Assembly: GCF_050268245.1 (NCBI RefSeq)
Contig: NZ_JBNNGK010000009.1
Span: 62,001 to 126,000 of the forward strand
Length of the DNA stretch: 64,000 bases
Reading direction: 5' to 3'
Origin: JBNNGK01 sp050268245
GTDB taxonomy: Bacteria > Pseudomonadota > Gammaproteobacteria > Enterobacterales > Enterobacteriaceae
Made by a program: the position numbers and the translations under genes. The notes under the pieces are model-generated. The model saw only the letters and a list, made by a program, of their open reading frames with translations, made no database searches and was not told where the DNA came from. Shown one piece after another: positions 1 to 8,029 of this stretch (position 1 is its first letter; the number at the start of each line of letters is the position of its first letter).

Positions 1-59
1 ATGCCATCAGACAACGTTGTCGTCAACCTTGATTCAGTTCAGGTTTTTAATTATGTAAG

Positions 60-91
60 GGCAAGGGGAAACACCGATGTTACCCCTTGCC
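60..91. terminator. GC-rich hairpin, probable terminator of a gene to the left
   Basis: A 9-bp perfect stem (GGCAAGGGG at 60-68 with CCCCTTGCC at 83-91) closes a 14-base loop. An AT-rich stretch lies on its left side, so it could end a transcript on the minus strand, or a gene entering from the left. No coding region is recognisable in 1-265. Confidence 0.5.
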
Positions 92-127
92 AGCGACACC
101 ATCACCCCGCGGATTACCCCAAGTGCA

Positions 128-155
128 TTGATCCCGCTTCAATTTCGTTTATAGT
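128..155 (+). promoter_or_regulatory. Candidate sigma-70 promoter of the SulP/Usp operon
   Basis: TTGATC at 128-133 and TATAGT at 150-155 are separated by 16 bases and resemble -35 and -10 boxes. Transcription starting near 162 would give a leader of about 255 bases before the SulP start, far longer than needed for translation. This is by inspection only. Confidence 0.4.
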
Positions 156-265
156 ATTACGCACTCTGCCTGTGTAGAGATCGCCACCAGCGTTGAGTAA
201 CTTTGAGCTGGTTTATCTGATTTTTGACGGTATCGCACCCTCATCAAGGAGTCATTAACACCACC

Positions 266-286
266 ATGCGTCTTACGCCACCCTGA
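266..286 (+). CDS. Putative six-codon leader peptide (MRLTPP)
   Basis: An ATG at 266 opens a six-codon frame, Met-Arg-Leu-Thr-Pro-Pro, ending in TGA. An AAGGAG sequence lies about 14 bases upstream, somewhat far for a Shine-Dalgarno site. It lies inside the long leader of the SulP transporter gene and ends in two proline codons, a known ribosome-slowing pair. Enterobacterial transport genes such as mgtA use short proline-containing leader ORFs for attenuation. A similar role here is inference. It could equally be chance, as six-codon frames are common. Confidence 0.3.
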   Translation: MRLTPP

Positions 287-307
287 GTTTTACCCTCCTC
301 TGTCGTA

Positions 308-354
308 CTGAGTAACCCTCAGCGCGCACGCTTTAACATCCCGTCTGCGGATGT
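308..354 (+). promoter_or_regulatory. Structured 5' leader of the SulP gene
   Basis: Two small hairpins follow the putative leader peptide: CTGAG/CTCAG at 308-322 and ACATCC/GGATGT at 336-354. A run of six T residues follows about 15 bases after the second stem. The region may be an attenuator, but the T-run is not directly adjacent to a stem, so this is not a textbook terminator. No known riboswitch consensus was recognised. Confidence 0.3.
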
Positions 355-418
355 GCTTTACCGTATCTAAATTTTTTGCCCCTACGGGCTGACCGTATTC
401 AAAAACTGAGAAAATACT

Positions 419-1897
419 ATGTTGCTGTCCTCGACGCGTAAGGACTGGCTGGGTAACGTCCGTGGTGACGTACTGGCCGGTATTGTTGTCGCGCTCGCGC
501 TTATTCCCGAAGCGATCGCCTTTTCCATCATCGCCGGTGTTGACCCACAGGTTGGGCTTTACTCCGCGTTTTGTATCCCGCTCATTATTGCCTTCGTCGG
601 CGGTCGCCCTGGGATGATCTCATCGTCAACCGGTGCAATGGCGCTGTTGATGGTGACGCTGGTAAAAGACCACGGTTTGCAATACCTGCTAGCCGCCACC
701 GTGCTGACCGGTGTGATTCAGCTTATCGCCGGTTATCTCAAGCTTGGCGGTCTGATGCGCTATGTGTCACGATCGGTGGTCACGGGCTTCGTCAACGCGC
801 TGGCGATCCTGATTTTTATGGCGCAGTTACCCGAGCTTACCAACGTGACCTGGCACGTGTACGCCATGACCGCCGCCGGTCTGGCGATTATTTATCTATT
901 CCCTTATATCAATAAAACCATTCCTTCACCGCTGGTGTGTATCGTAGTGCTGACCGGGATTGCCATGTGGATGAATCTGGATATTCGCACCGTTGGTGAT
1001 ATGGGTAAACTGCCAGACAGCCTGCCGGTCTTCCTGATCCCTGATATCCCGCTCAACCTGGATACCTTACTGATTATCCTGCCTTATTCGGCTGGTCTGG
1101 CGGTTGTCGGGCTGCTTGAATCGATGATGACCGCCACCATCGTCGATGACATGACCGATACCCCAAGCGACAAAAACCGCGAATGTAAGGCGCAGGGTAT
1201 CGCTAACATTGGTACCGCATTTATTGGCGGTATGGCGGGTTGCGCCATGATCGGCCAATCGGTGATCAACGTGAAATCAGGTGGGCGCGGGCGGCTCTCG
1301 ACCCTCACTGCCGGGGTAGTCTTACTCTTGCTGATTGTTTTCCTGCGCGACTGGGTATCACAGATCCCAATGGCAGCACTGGTGGCCGTCATGATCATGG
1401 TGTCTATCGGCACCTTCTCTTGGGGCTCGATTGCCAATCTGCGCACCCATCCCATGTCAACCAGCGTGGTCATGATAGCCACCGTGGTGGTGGTGGTCGC
1501 CACCCATAACCTGGCGTTCGGCGTACTCACCGGGGTACTGATTGCCTCACTGAACTTCGCTACGAAAGTCTCTCGCTTTATGGCGGTATCGTCGGAGGCT
1601 GAAGAGTCAACGCGCACCTACACCGTGACTGGACAAGTGTTTTTCGCCTCTGCCGATCGGTTCACCAGCCATTTCGATTTCCGTGAAGCAGTGGAGCGCG
1701 TGGTGATTGACGTCTCTCAGGCTCACTTCTGGGATATTACCTCCGTTAGCGCACTCGACAAGGTGGTGATCAAGTTCCGACGTGAAGGTACGGAGGTAGA
1801 AATCCGCGGCATGAACCAAGCGACTCGCACCCTCGTTGACCGCTTCGGGGTGCACGATAAGCCCGACGAAGTGGAAAAACTAATGGGTGGCCACTAA
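419..1897 (+). CDS. SulP/SLC26-family inorganic anion transporter with STAS domain
   Basis: A 492-residue inner-membrane protein with about 10-12 hydrophobic segments (residues 15-390) followed by a cytoplasmic STAS-like domain (about 400-485). The SulP signature appears early, where a segment with LIPEAIAFSIIAGVDPQVGL matches the family's first transmembrane hairpin. Relatives carry sulfate, bicarbonate or dicarboxylates; the substrate cannot be told here. It is short compared with DauA/YchM (about 550 residues). The next gene, a tandem universal stress protein, starts 18 bases downstream and is surely co-transcribed. A pairing of SulP with Usp suggests stress- or energy-linked control of anion uptake. 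A long structured leader lies upstream. The family is certain and the substrate unknown. Confidence 0.9.
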   Translation: MLLSSTRKDWLGNVRGDVLAGIVVALALIPEAIAFSIIAGVDPQVGLYSAFCIPLIIAFVGGRPGMISSSTGAMALLMVTLVKDHGLQYLLAATVLTGVIQLIAGYLKLGGLMRYVSRSVVTGFVNALAILIFMAQLPELTNVTWHVYAMTAAGLAIIYLFPYINKTIPSPLVCIVVLTGIAMWMNLDIRTVGDMGKLPDSLPVFLIPDIPLNLDTLLIILPYSAGLAVVGLLESMMTATIVDDMTDTPSDKNRECKAQGIANIGTAFIGGMAGCAMIGQSVINVKSGGRGRLSTLTAGVVLLLLIVFLRDWVSQIPMAALVAVMIMVSIGTFSWGSIANLRTHPMSTSVVMIATVVVVVATHNLAFGVLTGVLIASLNFATKVSRFMAVSSEAEESTRTYTVTGQVFFASADRFTSHFDFREAVERVVIDVSQAHFWDITSVSALDKVVIKFRREGTEVEIRGMNQATRTLVDRFGVHDKPDEVEKLMGGH

Positions 1898-1915
1898 TCA
1901 TCTGGAGAACAGAGC

Positions 1916-2743
1916 ATGAATAATACCGTTATTGCCTGCGTTGACGGTTCGCCGTCAACACAATCGGTTTGCGAACACGCAGCCTGGGCCTCCCGCCTGC
2001 TGGATGCGCCGCTTTCCCTGTTACACGTGCTGGAAAAAGATGATCATCCTGCCGTCTCTGATCTGACCGGCACCATTGGTATCGATAGCCAAGCACAGCT
2101 TACCGAGGAGCTGGTACGAATCGAAGGTGAGCGTGGTCGTCTGTTAATGGCGCAAGGTAAAGCCATATTGAACGGTTGTGCCGAACGGTTAAAACAGGTG
2201 GGTTGTGCCGAGGTACAGTTGCTGCAAAAGCACGGTGCGCTGGATGAAATTCTGGCCGAGCTGGGTGATATTCGCCTGATGGTGCTGGGCCGCCGCGGTA
2301 CGCACAACCCGGTCGGCAGCAATCTGGAAAGTATCATCCGTTTACAAAAACAGCCAGTGCTGATTGTCCCTGAGTCTTTTTCGCCGCCAACCAAAGTGAT
2401 GTTTGCCTACGATGGTAGCGAGGAAAGCCGCAGAAACCTGACGCGGCTCACCCTTAGCCCGCTGTTAAACGGCCTGGCTTGCCAGGTAGTGATGGTGAAG
2501 GGCGATGCGCGCGCCTTGCAGGAAGCCCAGACGATTTTACAGGCGGCCGATATCACCGCCGAAACCCACGTGTTGCAAGGTGCATCCGTGGCCGAAGCGC
2601 TGTGCCGTCACGCCAATGAGCAAGACATCAGTCTGATCGTAATGGGCGCTTATGGGCACACCCCTTTGCGCCGCTTCTTTATCGGCAGTAACACCACCGC
2701 GATGTTGGAAAACACACAACGCCCACTGTTAATGCTGAGGTAG
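1916..2743 (+). CDS. Tandem-domain universal stress protein (UspE-like arrangement)
   Basis: A 275-residue cytosolic protein made of two UspA folds (residues about 1-145 and 155-275). The first begins NTVIACVDGSPST and the second KVMFAYDGSEESR, the usual Usp first strand with its acidic residue. The second domain ends with GAYGHTPLRRFFIGSNTTAML, which fits the ATP-binding G-2x-G-9x-G-(S/T) signature, so this half may bind nucleotide. The first half has GRRGTHNPVGSNLESI, a shortened form. It lies 18 bases after the SulP gene in the same operon and probably modulates or senses the state of that transporter. A start with CTGGAGAA upstream supports the chosen ATG. Confidence 0.88.
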   Translation: MNNTVIACVDGSPSTQSVCEHAAWASRLLDAPLSLLHVLEKDDHPAVSDLTGTIGIDSQAQLTEELVRIEGERGRLLMAQGKAILNGCAERLKQVGCAEVQLLQKHGALDEILAELGDIRLMVLGRRGTHNPVGSNLESIIRLQKQPVLIVPESFSPPTKVMFAYDGSEESRRNLTRLTLSPLLNGLACQVVMVKGDARALQEAQTILQAADITAETHVLQGASVAEALCRHANEQDISLIVMGAYGHTPLRRFFIGSNTTAMLENTQRPLLMLR

Positions 2744-2749
2744 TGCTCC

Positions 2750-2769
2750 CCCCGGGGGCAACCCCGGGG
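2750..2769 (+). terminator. Hairpin after the SulP-Usp operon
   Basis: CCCCGGGG at 2750-2757 pairs with CCCCGGGG at 2762-2769 around a short loop just after the Usp stop codon. The following bases are A-rich rather than T-rich, so termination efficiency is uncertain. Confidence 0.5.
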
Positions 2770-2824
2770 AAATATCGATATAATATGGCAGCTCGCTAGT
2801 GGATAGCATGACCAGTGAAGTCTG

Positions 2825-3247
2825 TCACTTTATGGGAATAACCAGCACATCGACAGGCAGGAAATTTATCGCATTTCTGGTTGATGAGAATAAGCTTCCC
2901 CATAAATCCTGATGATGCCCAAAGATAAAGAGATCGATAGCTTTTTCCTCAGATGCGGTCTGTAATTCATAAACTAATTCGCCACGTCTGACAATAATCT
3001 CTGCGATCGGATAAATAGCTTTATCAATAACCGGTTGCATTTCCCTTTTTATCTTTTCCTCAAATGACGACTCCGAAAAGTTAGGCACCGAATTGCCAAG
3101 ATCTGAATAATAAGACGCATGATGTTCATCAACATAAATCAATGACAATCTGGCGTTTAATGCAGACGCTAAGGCAATTCCCTTATCGATAAGAGCATGT
3201 TTTTCATCGAGCAATGAGGTCGCGACCGCGATGTGCGTGTAGCTCAT
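2825..3247 (-). CDS. Small universal stress protein (UspA/UspF type)
   Basis: A 140-residue single-domain Usp protein. It begins MSYTHIAVATSLLDE and has the family's LSLIYVDEHHASYYSDLG, resembling UspA/UspD-type proteins (DARLSLIHVDV). The end, FGHHQDLWGSLFSSTRNAINFLPVDVLVIP, matches the C-terminal Usp signature with a GHH-x-D variant seen in UspA rather than the ATP-binding G-2x-G form. Its ATG overlaps the stop of the upstream Usp gene (ATGA, 3244-3247), so the two are translationally coupled. The two proteins are clear paralogues from a local duplication. Usp proteins of this class help survival in growth arrest, oxidative stress and envelope stress. Confidence 0.88.
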   Translation of the reverse strand: MSYTHIAVATSLLDEKHALIDKGIALASALNARLSLIYVDEHHASYYSDLGNSVPNFSESSFEEKIKREMQPVIDKAIYPIAEIIVRRGELVYELQTASEEKAIDLFIFGHHQDLWGSLFSSTRNAINFLPVDVLVIPIK

Positions 3248-3687
3248 AATACCTCCGATTCCATCTGCAAAGGAATAACCAACAAATCAACATCAAGATT
3301 GTTAATTGCTTGCCGTGTAGCGGAAAACAGGTTGCTCCACATATCATGGTGGTGACCAAAAATAAGTAAATCTATTCCATGTGCTTTGATTTCCTTCCTT
3401 AACGCGGGTACCAATTCTCCCGAGACCATAATCACATCCGGTATCGGATAGGATGAACGCAGAGCAAGATCGGTAAGCTGCTTTCTGGTTTTCACCTCAA
3501 GAGGCACTTCGCCGCTATAGTGGTGAGTTTGCAGGCCAAGCGACGCATAATAAGGGGCATGATGAATTTCGACATGGATGAGAGAAAGTTTTGCATCACA
3601 GGCGCTGGCTAAAGCCGCCCCCTTCTGTAACAGCTTGCTGTTATCGCCATTAAGATCGACGGCAATCACGATATGTTGGTAACGCAT
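3244..3687 (-). CDS. Small universal stress protein, paralogue of its neighbour
   Basis: The frame opens at 3732, but the ATG at 3687 (MRYQHIVIAVDLNGD) has a strong GGAGG eight bases upstream and the standard Usp N-terminus, giving 147 residues. The residues KLSLIHVEIHHAPYYASLG and LLIFGHHHDMWSNLFSATRQAI mirror those of the downstream gene. It is the first gene of a two-gene operon whose second gene starts within its stop codon. The upstream region (3733-4090) is occupied by palindromic repeats, so the promoter must lie close to the gene. Function is assigned by family; no specific partner is visible. Confidence 0.87.
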   Translation of the reverse strand: MRYQHIVIAVDLNGDNSKLLQKGAALASACDAKLSLIHVEIHHAPYYASLGLQTHHYSGEVPLEVKTRKQLTDLALRSSYPIPDVIMVSGELVPALRKEIKAHGIDLLIFGHHHDMWSNLFSATRQAINNLDVDLLVIPLQMESEVL

Positions 3688-3834
3688 GGTGCCACCTCCG
3701 CTTAGCTTGCCCAGTTCAGCGTGCAATCCCACGAAACCATCCGCTGTAAACGGGAGTTATTGATTAGTTTAGTACGGAAATTAGTTTACTGCCGTGGATG
3801 TGATTTGATGCCGTGGGTGCTGCGAAATATTGCA

Positions 3835-4040
3835 TGCAGGCCGGGCATGCCCGGCCACTACCATGGAATAAAATACCCTGTGGAATATGGCAGCACGGTG
3901 CTCACCCACCGTAGGGGCGTGGCACGCCGCGCCCGGTGTTGGCCAATACGCCATATTGAACACTGGCCGGGCATGCCCGGCCACTACGGTGAATATTGTC
4001 AGTGTTGGCGCGTTGAGGGACTATATGCCCGGCCGCGATG
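3835..4040. repeat. Dispersed copy of the palindromic repeat family
   Basis: Two copies of the perfect palindrome GGCCGGGCATGCCCGGCC (3839-3856 and 3965-3982) flank a GGGGCGTGGCACGCCGCGCCC palindrome-like block near 3913-3933, and a third partial copy ends near 4038. The same units form the large tandem array at 54955-56080. The block fills most of the gene-free stretch 3688-4090. The short frames that cross it are by-products of the repeat. Confidence 0.85.
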
Positions 4041-4090
4041 ACCACATTATTGCTGGTGATTGAGGCAAAATCACCAGAGCAGTATTTACT

Positions 4091-4564
4091 TTATGCGGCC
4101 TTCACCACCGATTCATCAAGCGCGAGATGTATCGGGAAGTTCATCGAATTAGCGATGTAACACTTTTCATGCGCCAAATGATGTATCGCCAGTGCCAATG
4201 CCTCATCCGAATCCGCCGAAATAGTCACCTTCGGCGCCAACGTCACTTCGGTAAACTTACCACCGAGTCCATCCATGATGCCATGCGGTGCATCCTCATA
4301 GCCCACAACACGCACCCCAGCATCGGCACACAGGTGCAGATACCAAAGTTGGTGGCAGGCGCTCAAAGACGCAATCAACATCTCTTCTGGGTTCCAACAC
4401 GTAGGATCGCCTAAAAACTGCGGATCCGCCGAGCCACGCAGGATCTTCCCCTCATTGCCCACAATCTCGTACTCCCGCCCATAAGCGCGATAGTTTGCCG
4501 TGCCCTCGCCGCGATTGCCGGTCCAGGTTAAAGCCAGATGATAGTGATGAAGATGTTTCGACAT
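4091..4564 (-). CDS. OsmC/Ohr-family protein
   Basis: A 157-residue cytosolic protein of the OsmC/Ohr fold. It has the first conserved cysteine in ASLSACHQLWYLHL and the second in HHLAHEKCYIANSM, the pair that in OsmC and Ohr reduces organic hydroperoxides. The segment LGDPTCWNPEEML matches the YciA-like OsmC subgroup often annotated OsmC family protein. Its start is only 22 bases downstream of the last gene of the large biosynthetic operon, and it could be co-transcribed, but it has no obvious biosynthetic role. Protection against peroxides formed by the oxidases of the cluster is possible inference. A GAGGGC sequence precedes the ATG. Confidence 0.82.
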   Translation of the reverse strand: MSKHLHHYHLALTWTGNRGEGTANYRAYGREYEIVGNEGKILRGSADPQFLGDPTCWNPEEMLIASLSACHQLWYLHLCADAGVRVVGYEDAPHGIMDGLGGKFTEVTLAPKVTISADSDEALALAIHHLAHEKCYIANSMNFPIHLALDESVVKAA

Positions 4565-4586
4565 AGGACGCCCTCAAAAGCACAAA

Positions 4587-5624
4587 TTAATCAGAAAATG
4601 AAAAGTATTGGCTCGCATTAACCGACGGATTACCCGGACGAACTAACAGACGCCCTTGTTCTGGCAACATTACCACGCCTGCCACGGTACGCTCACGCCG
4701 AATATCGCCGTTGTCCGCGACGCACACGGGGGGGGAACTGAACAAGGTAAAACACGCCTCCCCCTGATGCGGTCCTGCTGCCAAAAAATCCTGTGCTTTA
4801 GCCAGCCGTTGCATTGATGAATTCTTCGCGAAGATATTGATCCCATCATCACGCTGGAAATCTGGATGCAAGAAGTGATTGGTGTGCATCGTCGTACGGC
4901 TATCCTGTTGAACAACACGCCATTGGTTATCCATACACTCGACGCAGAGTACACGCTGCCGATCGCACAGGGTAAATGAGCGCGAGCTGGAGAGCGGCAA
5001 ACGAGTCAGGACGTCCATCGCCTGCTCGACATTGGCGCAATTATCCAGTAGATGGCGAATCGCCAGATAGGGCGGGATACCGACTCCCCACGTTCCGCCT
5101 AGCACCATATTGAGCCCAACGGCCAACCCCGCCTGATTGATACCCAGATAGCCCAATAATCCGCCAAAGCTCAGTACCAATGACGGGATTGGCGTATCCT
5201 GGCAGGCTAGAACGTGAATAACGTCATCCAGATTGCCGTTCAAATCCACCGTTTGCGCCAGCCAAGGCTCACTTTCCTGCGAAGCGAGTGTGGTGCAATC
5301 GCCGCCGGTTGTGATTCGGTTATAACCGAGCACCTCACGCCGCAGTTGCAGCAGCCAGGCAAGCGCCACCGGCATCTGCGCGCCGATCGCTAAACCGTCA
5401 ACTTCCTGTGCAATCTCTGGCAACCACTCGGTGACAAACTGGCGGTAACGGCCAATTTTTTCATCCAAAGCCACCAGCGATAGCGGAGCATCACTTAACA
5501 GGTTAAGACGGCACAGGTGATCGTCAGCAAATTGCCACAGTGCCTGTCGGCACTGTTCACCCTGTTGGATCCCTCTGGATCGTGCGTCACCGCGCAACGT
5601 AACAACCGGGATCGCATCACTCAT
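4587..5624 (-). CDS. Peptidase C45 / penicillin acyltransferase-like Ntn hydrolase
   Basis: A 345-residue enzyme of the acyl-CoA:6-aminopenicillanic acid acyltransferase family. The N-terminal part has the family segments RGDARSRGIQQGE and EVDGLAIGAQ. The autoprocessing nucleophile is probably Cys110 in TTGGDCTTLAS, where cleavage before Cys would yield alpha and beta subunits. LSFGGLLGYLGINQAGLAVGLNM is the typical beta-subunit core. Members form or break amide bonds. It overlaps the GNAT gene by four bases and is last in the biosynthetic operon. I infer that it removes an N-acyl group put on by that GNAT, or transfers the finished acyl chain. Family certain, substrate unknown. Confidence 0.82.
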   Translation of the reverse strand: MSDAIPVVTLRGDARSRGIQQGEQCRQALWQFADDHLCRLNLLSDAPLSLVALDEKIGRYRQFVTEWLPEIAQEVDGLAIGAQMPVALAWLLQLRREVLGYNRITTGGDCTTLASQESEPWLAQTVDLNGNLDDVIHVLACQDTPIPSLVLSFGGLLGYLGINQAGLAVGLNMVLGGTWGVGIPPYLAIRHLLDNCANVEQAMDVLTRLPLSSSRSFTLCDRQRVLCVECMDNQWRVVQQDSRTTMHTNHFLHPDFQRDDGINIFAKNSSMQRLAKAQDFLAAGPHQGEACFTLFSSPPVCVADNGDIRRERTVAGVVMLPEQGRLLVRPGNPSVNASQYFSFSD

Positions 5625-6235
5625 TGCGCCTCCGCCGGGTAGGGGACTTTCGCATGATGCTGCAACGTCTCACTGACATTAGGCCATTCCGCTGCCAGCA
5701 CGCTGTAGAAAATAGCGTCACGCCGTCGGCCATCCGGCATGGTGTTGAAACTGCGCAGCACCCCTTCTTCCTGCGCACCGATATTGCGCAATCCCGCCCG
5801 AGCCTGAAGATTGAGCACATCCGTTTTAAACTCCACCCGCAATGCACCGAGGGTTTCAAACGCATGGCGCATCAATAAATATTTCGCCCAGCGGTTAATT
5901 CCTTTGCCGCGAAAAGCTTCACCCAACCAGGACCAACCAATTTCCAGCCGCGCGTCCTTTTCCGCCATATTGCCGAAACTCATGCTGCCCGCAATTTGCC
6001 CACTGGATTTATCCACCACCATGAAAACGGCGCGCGTTCCCGCCGCGTGATCGCTGAGCATCGCGTTAAAGAACGTTTCAAACTCGTCGTCGTTACTCAC
6101 GCGAAACACAAAATAGCGCCAGATATGGCTATCGCGCGCCAGCTCTCGCACCGCTTCCCGATCGTTTTCACTGACTGGGCGCAACATAACATGTTCATTT
6201 TCCAACGTTGCTGAGGCTTGGGTTTTCCAACACAT
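5621..6235 (-). CDS. GNAT-family N-acyltransferase (RimJ/RimL type)
   Basis: A 204-residue GNAT enzyme. The acyl-CoA binding segment is LGEAFRGKGINRWAKYLLM (about residues 105-124), a Q/RxxGxG/A loop, and the RimL-like ending is FKTDVLNLQARAGLRNIGAQEEGVLRS. It lies between the carrier-protein gene (11 bases upstream) and the Ntn-hydrolase gene (four-base overlap). In triacsin biosynthesis, as I recall it, a GNAT N-succinylates hydrazinoacetate before loading on a carrier protein; an equivalent protecting step is the best guess here. Self-resistance by acetylating the product is an alternative, as is protein N-acetylation. Confidence 0.85.
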   Translation of the reverse strand: MCWKTQASATLENEHVMLRPVSENDREAVRELARDSHIWRYFVFRVSNDDEFETFFNAMLSDHAAGTRAVFMVVDKSSGQIAGSMSFGNMAEKDARLEIGWSWLGEAFRGKGINRWAKYLLMRHAFETLGALRVEFKTDVLNLQARAGLRNIGAQEEGVLRSFNTMPDGRRRDAIFYSVLAAEWPNVSETLQHHAKVPYPAEAQ

Positions 6236-6246
6236 AATGCGGCTCC

Positions 6247-6522
6247 TTACAGGTGACTTGCCGTTTGCACATTCGCATGCGGTGCCAAGATACGAATGAC
6301 ATCATCCAGCGAATGCATCCGCGCCAGATCCTCTTCCGTCAAACCGGCCAGATTAATATCCATCTCCTGGCACAATGAGGTGATAAACAGAATTTTATTC
6401 AGCGAGGTCAGGCCGTATGCATCGCGCATATTGACGCTGGCATCAAGCTGCTCGCTGTCCATCGGGGTAGCGAGCACAGCGGTAAGCCTTTGGCGAGCAA
6501 CGGTTTCCAGATTAATTGTCAT
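6247..6522 (-). CDS. Stand-alone acyl/peptidyl carrier protein
   Basis: A 91-residue four-helix carrier protein. The phosphopantetheine serine lies in the segment AYGLTSLNKILFITSL, about residue 40, with helix II following as in ACPs. The acidic C-terminal part TEEDLARMHSLDDVIRIL fits the usual helix III/IV. It overlaps the end of the acyl ligase gene by 11 bases, and such pairs typically form a ligase plus its dedicated carrier. It is the probable carrier for the hydrazino acid, to be oxidised while thioester-bound. No phosphopantetheinyl transferase lies in the window, so a housekeeping one must modify it. Confidence 0.88.
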   Translation of the reverse strand: MTINLETVARQRLTAVLATPMDSEQLDASVNMRDAYGLTSLNKILFITSLCQEMDINLAGLTEEDLARMHSLDDVIRILAPHANVQTASHL

Positions 6523-8029
6523 CGTGATTCTCCTTTACAGCGGCGTTAATGTCATGTTGGTAGCGTTCAAATATCGCTTTACGAATCGGTTTATACTGCG
6601 AGGTCAGCAAACCGTTATCGATACTGAACGGCTGTTCAGCGATCACCCAGCGGCTGATAAACTCATCTTTTTCCGTCATCTGATTCACACTGTGCAGGGC
6701 GGCATAAATGGCCTGCGTATCGGCGGGCGTAAACGCGGGTGAAACAACCGCCACCAGATCGGTTTGCTGCGGGCTGAAAATGACACATTCAGCAATGGCG
6801 CCTTCATTGCGCAAACGGGCTTCAATCGGCTGAACATCAATTTTTTTGCCGTTATCCAACACGATCACGTTGTCCGAGCGGCCTTTGATATATAAAAAAC
6901 CGTCTTCGTCGATAAAGCCCAGATCGCCCGTGCGCACGCCGCCATCCGGCGTAAAAATTTTCTCTGAAGCGCCTTCGGGCGCATACAGATAACGCGTATT
7001 CACCGGATAATCACTGTAGACGACAACACTGCCGTTTTCATCGATCACCACCTTTTTACCGTCGATAACCTGACCGACGCTGCCGGGACGGAATGCGCCA
7101 GGGTGATTTTTGGTGACGATGCAGGTTTCGTTCATGCCATATCCCTCATACAACGGCAAACCGACCTGGGGATAAAAATCGAGCGTGGCCGCATCGGCCG
7201 GTGCAGAACCCGTCCATAAATAACGGATGCGCTCACCAAACAGGGCACGAGCCCGCGCTTTCATCGCCGCATCGTCGCCGCCTTGCCGCATGATGTGCTG
7301 GCGCGCCGCCTCAAAAAAAGCAGGAACCCCCATCACTACCGTAGGTTGCCGTTGCGCCATAAACACAAAGGCCGATTGATAATTACTCAGCACCACATCA
7401 TGCCCGTATTTGAGGGCGGAATAGATCCAATAGCGTTGCTGCAGCAGCGACAACGGCAAGAACACAAAGAGGCAATCCTCCGGGCCATGAGCGAATATAC
7501 GCTGGACGCCGCGCAAGGAGGCGTCGGTGCTTCCCGCGGTGGCGGCTAATCCTTTCGGCACCCCGGTAGAGCCGGAGGTAAACTTAATGGTGGTGGTGTC
7601 AGTAGTGGCATACTCGACGGCAGGCAGGCTATCGGAAAAATCACCCAGCAGCGCATTGATTGAAGCGATATCCCGAATTGCCGGGCACGCCTCGTCTCGA
7701 GGTTTATCGGTAAACAAACAGCTCAACTGATAGTCTTGCACCAATGTCGGCGTGGCGGTGAACTTGCCGGGATCAAACCCGGCAGTGCGCACCTTCAGCC
7801 GCAGCGCAGCAAGATCCAGTAATACCCATTCGAGGCAGTTATCCGCCAAAATACCGATAGTATCGCCAGCACGAATCCCCTGTGCCAACAACCCGTTGGC
7901 CACCTGCCCCGCCATGCGGTACAAATCGCGCAGCGGTAAGGTTTTCTGCCCGCCAAGTGTGGCAATGAATAAGTTGCCGTCGTGCTCCGGCGGACGGTTA
8001 ACAATGTCATTAATGACCGAGTCGTTCAT
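6512..8029 (-). CDS. Acyl-adenylating ligase (AMP-binding), loads the stand-alone carrier
   Basis: A 505-residue ANL-superfamily enzyme. The phosphate loop is TTIKFTSGSTGVPKG (about residue 147-161), followed by YEGYGMNETC, GVRTGDLGFIDEDGFLYIKGRSDNVIVLDNGKKI and a short C-terminal lid domain containing the probable catalytic lysine in LTSQYKPIRKAIF. It lacks condensation or carrier domains and is followed by a carrier protein, so it is an acyl-ACP ligase. It resembles the acyl-ACP ligases that load hydrazinoacetate derivatives in triacsin-type clusters, though this is by context. Its ATG overlaps the NRPS stop (TAATG), which implies coupled translation. Confidence 0.87.
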   Translation of the reverse strand: MNDSVINDIVNRPPEHDGNLFIATLGGQKTLPLRDLYRMAGQVANGLLAQGIRAGDTIGILADNCLEWVLLDLAALRLKVRTAGFDPGKFTATPTLVQDYQLSCLFTDKPRDEACPAIRDIASINALLGDFSDSLPAVEYATTDTTTIKFTSGSTGVPKGLAATAGSTDASLRGVQRIFAHGPEDCLFVFLPLSLLQQRYWIYSALKYGHDVVLSNYQSAFVFMAQRQPTVVMGVPAFFEAARQHIMRQGGDDAAMKARARALFGERIRYLWTGSAPADAATLDFYPQVGLPLYEGYGMNETCIVTKNHPGAFRPGSVGQVIDGKKVVIDENGSVVVYSDYPVNTRYLYAPEGASEKIFTPDGGVRTGDLGFIDEDGFLYIKGRSDNVIVLDNGKKIDVQPIEARLRNEGAIAECVIFSPQQTDLVAVVSPAFTPADTQAIYAALHSVNQMTEKDEFISRWVIAEQPFSIDNGLLTSQYKPIRKAIFERYQHDINAAVKENHDDN

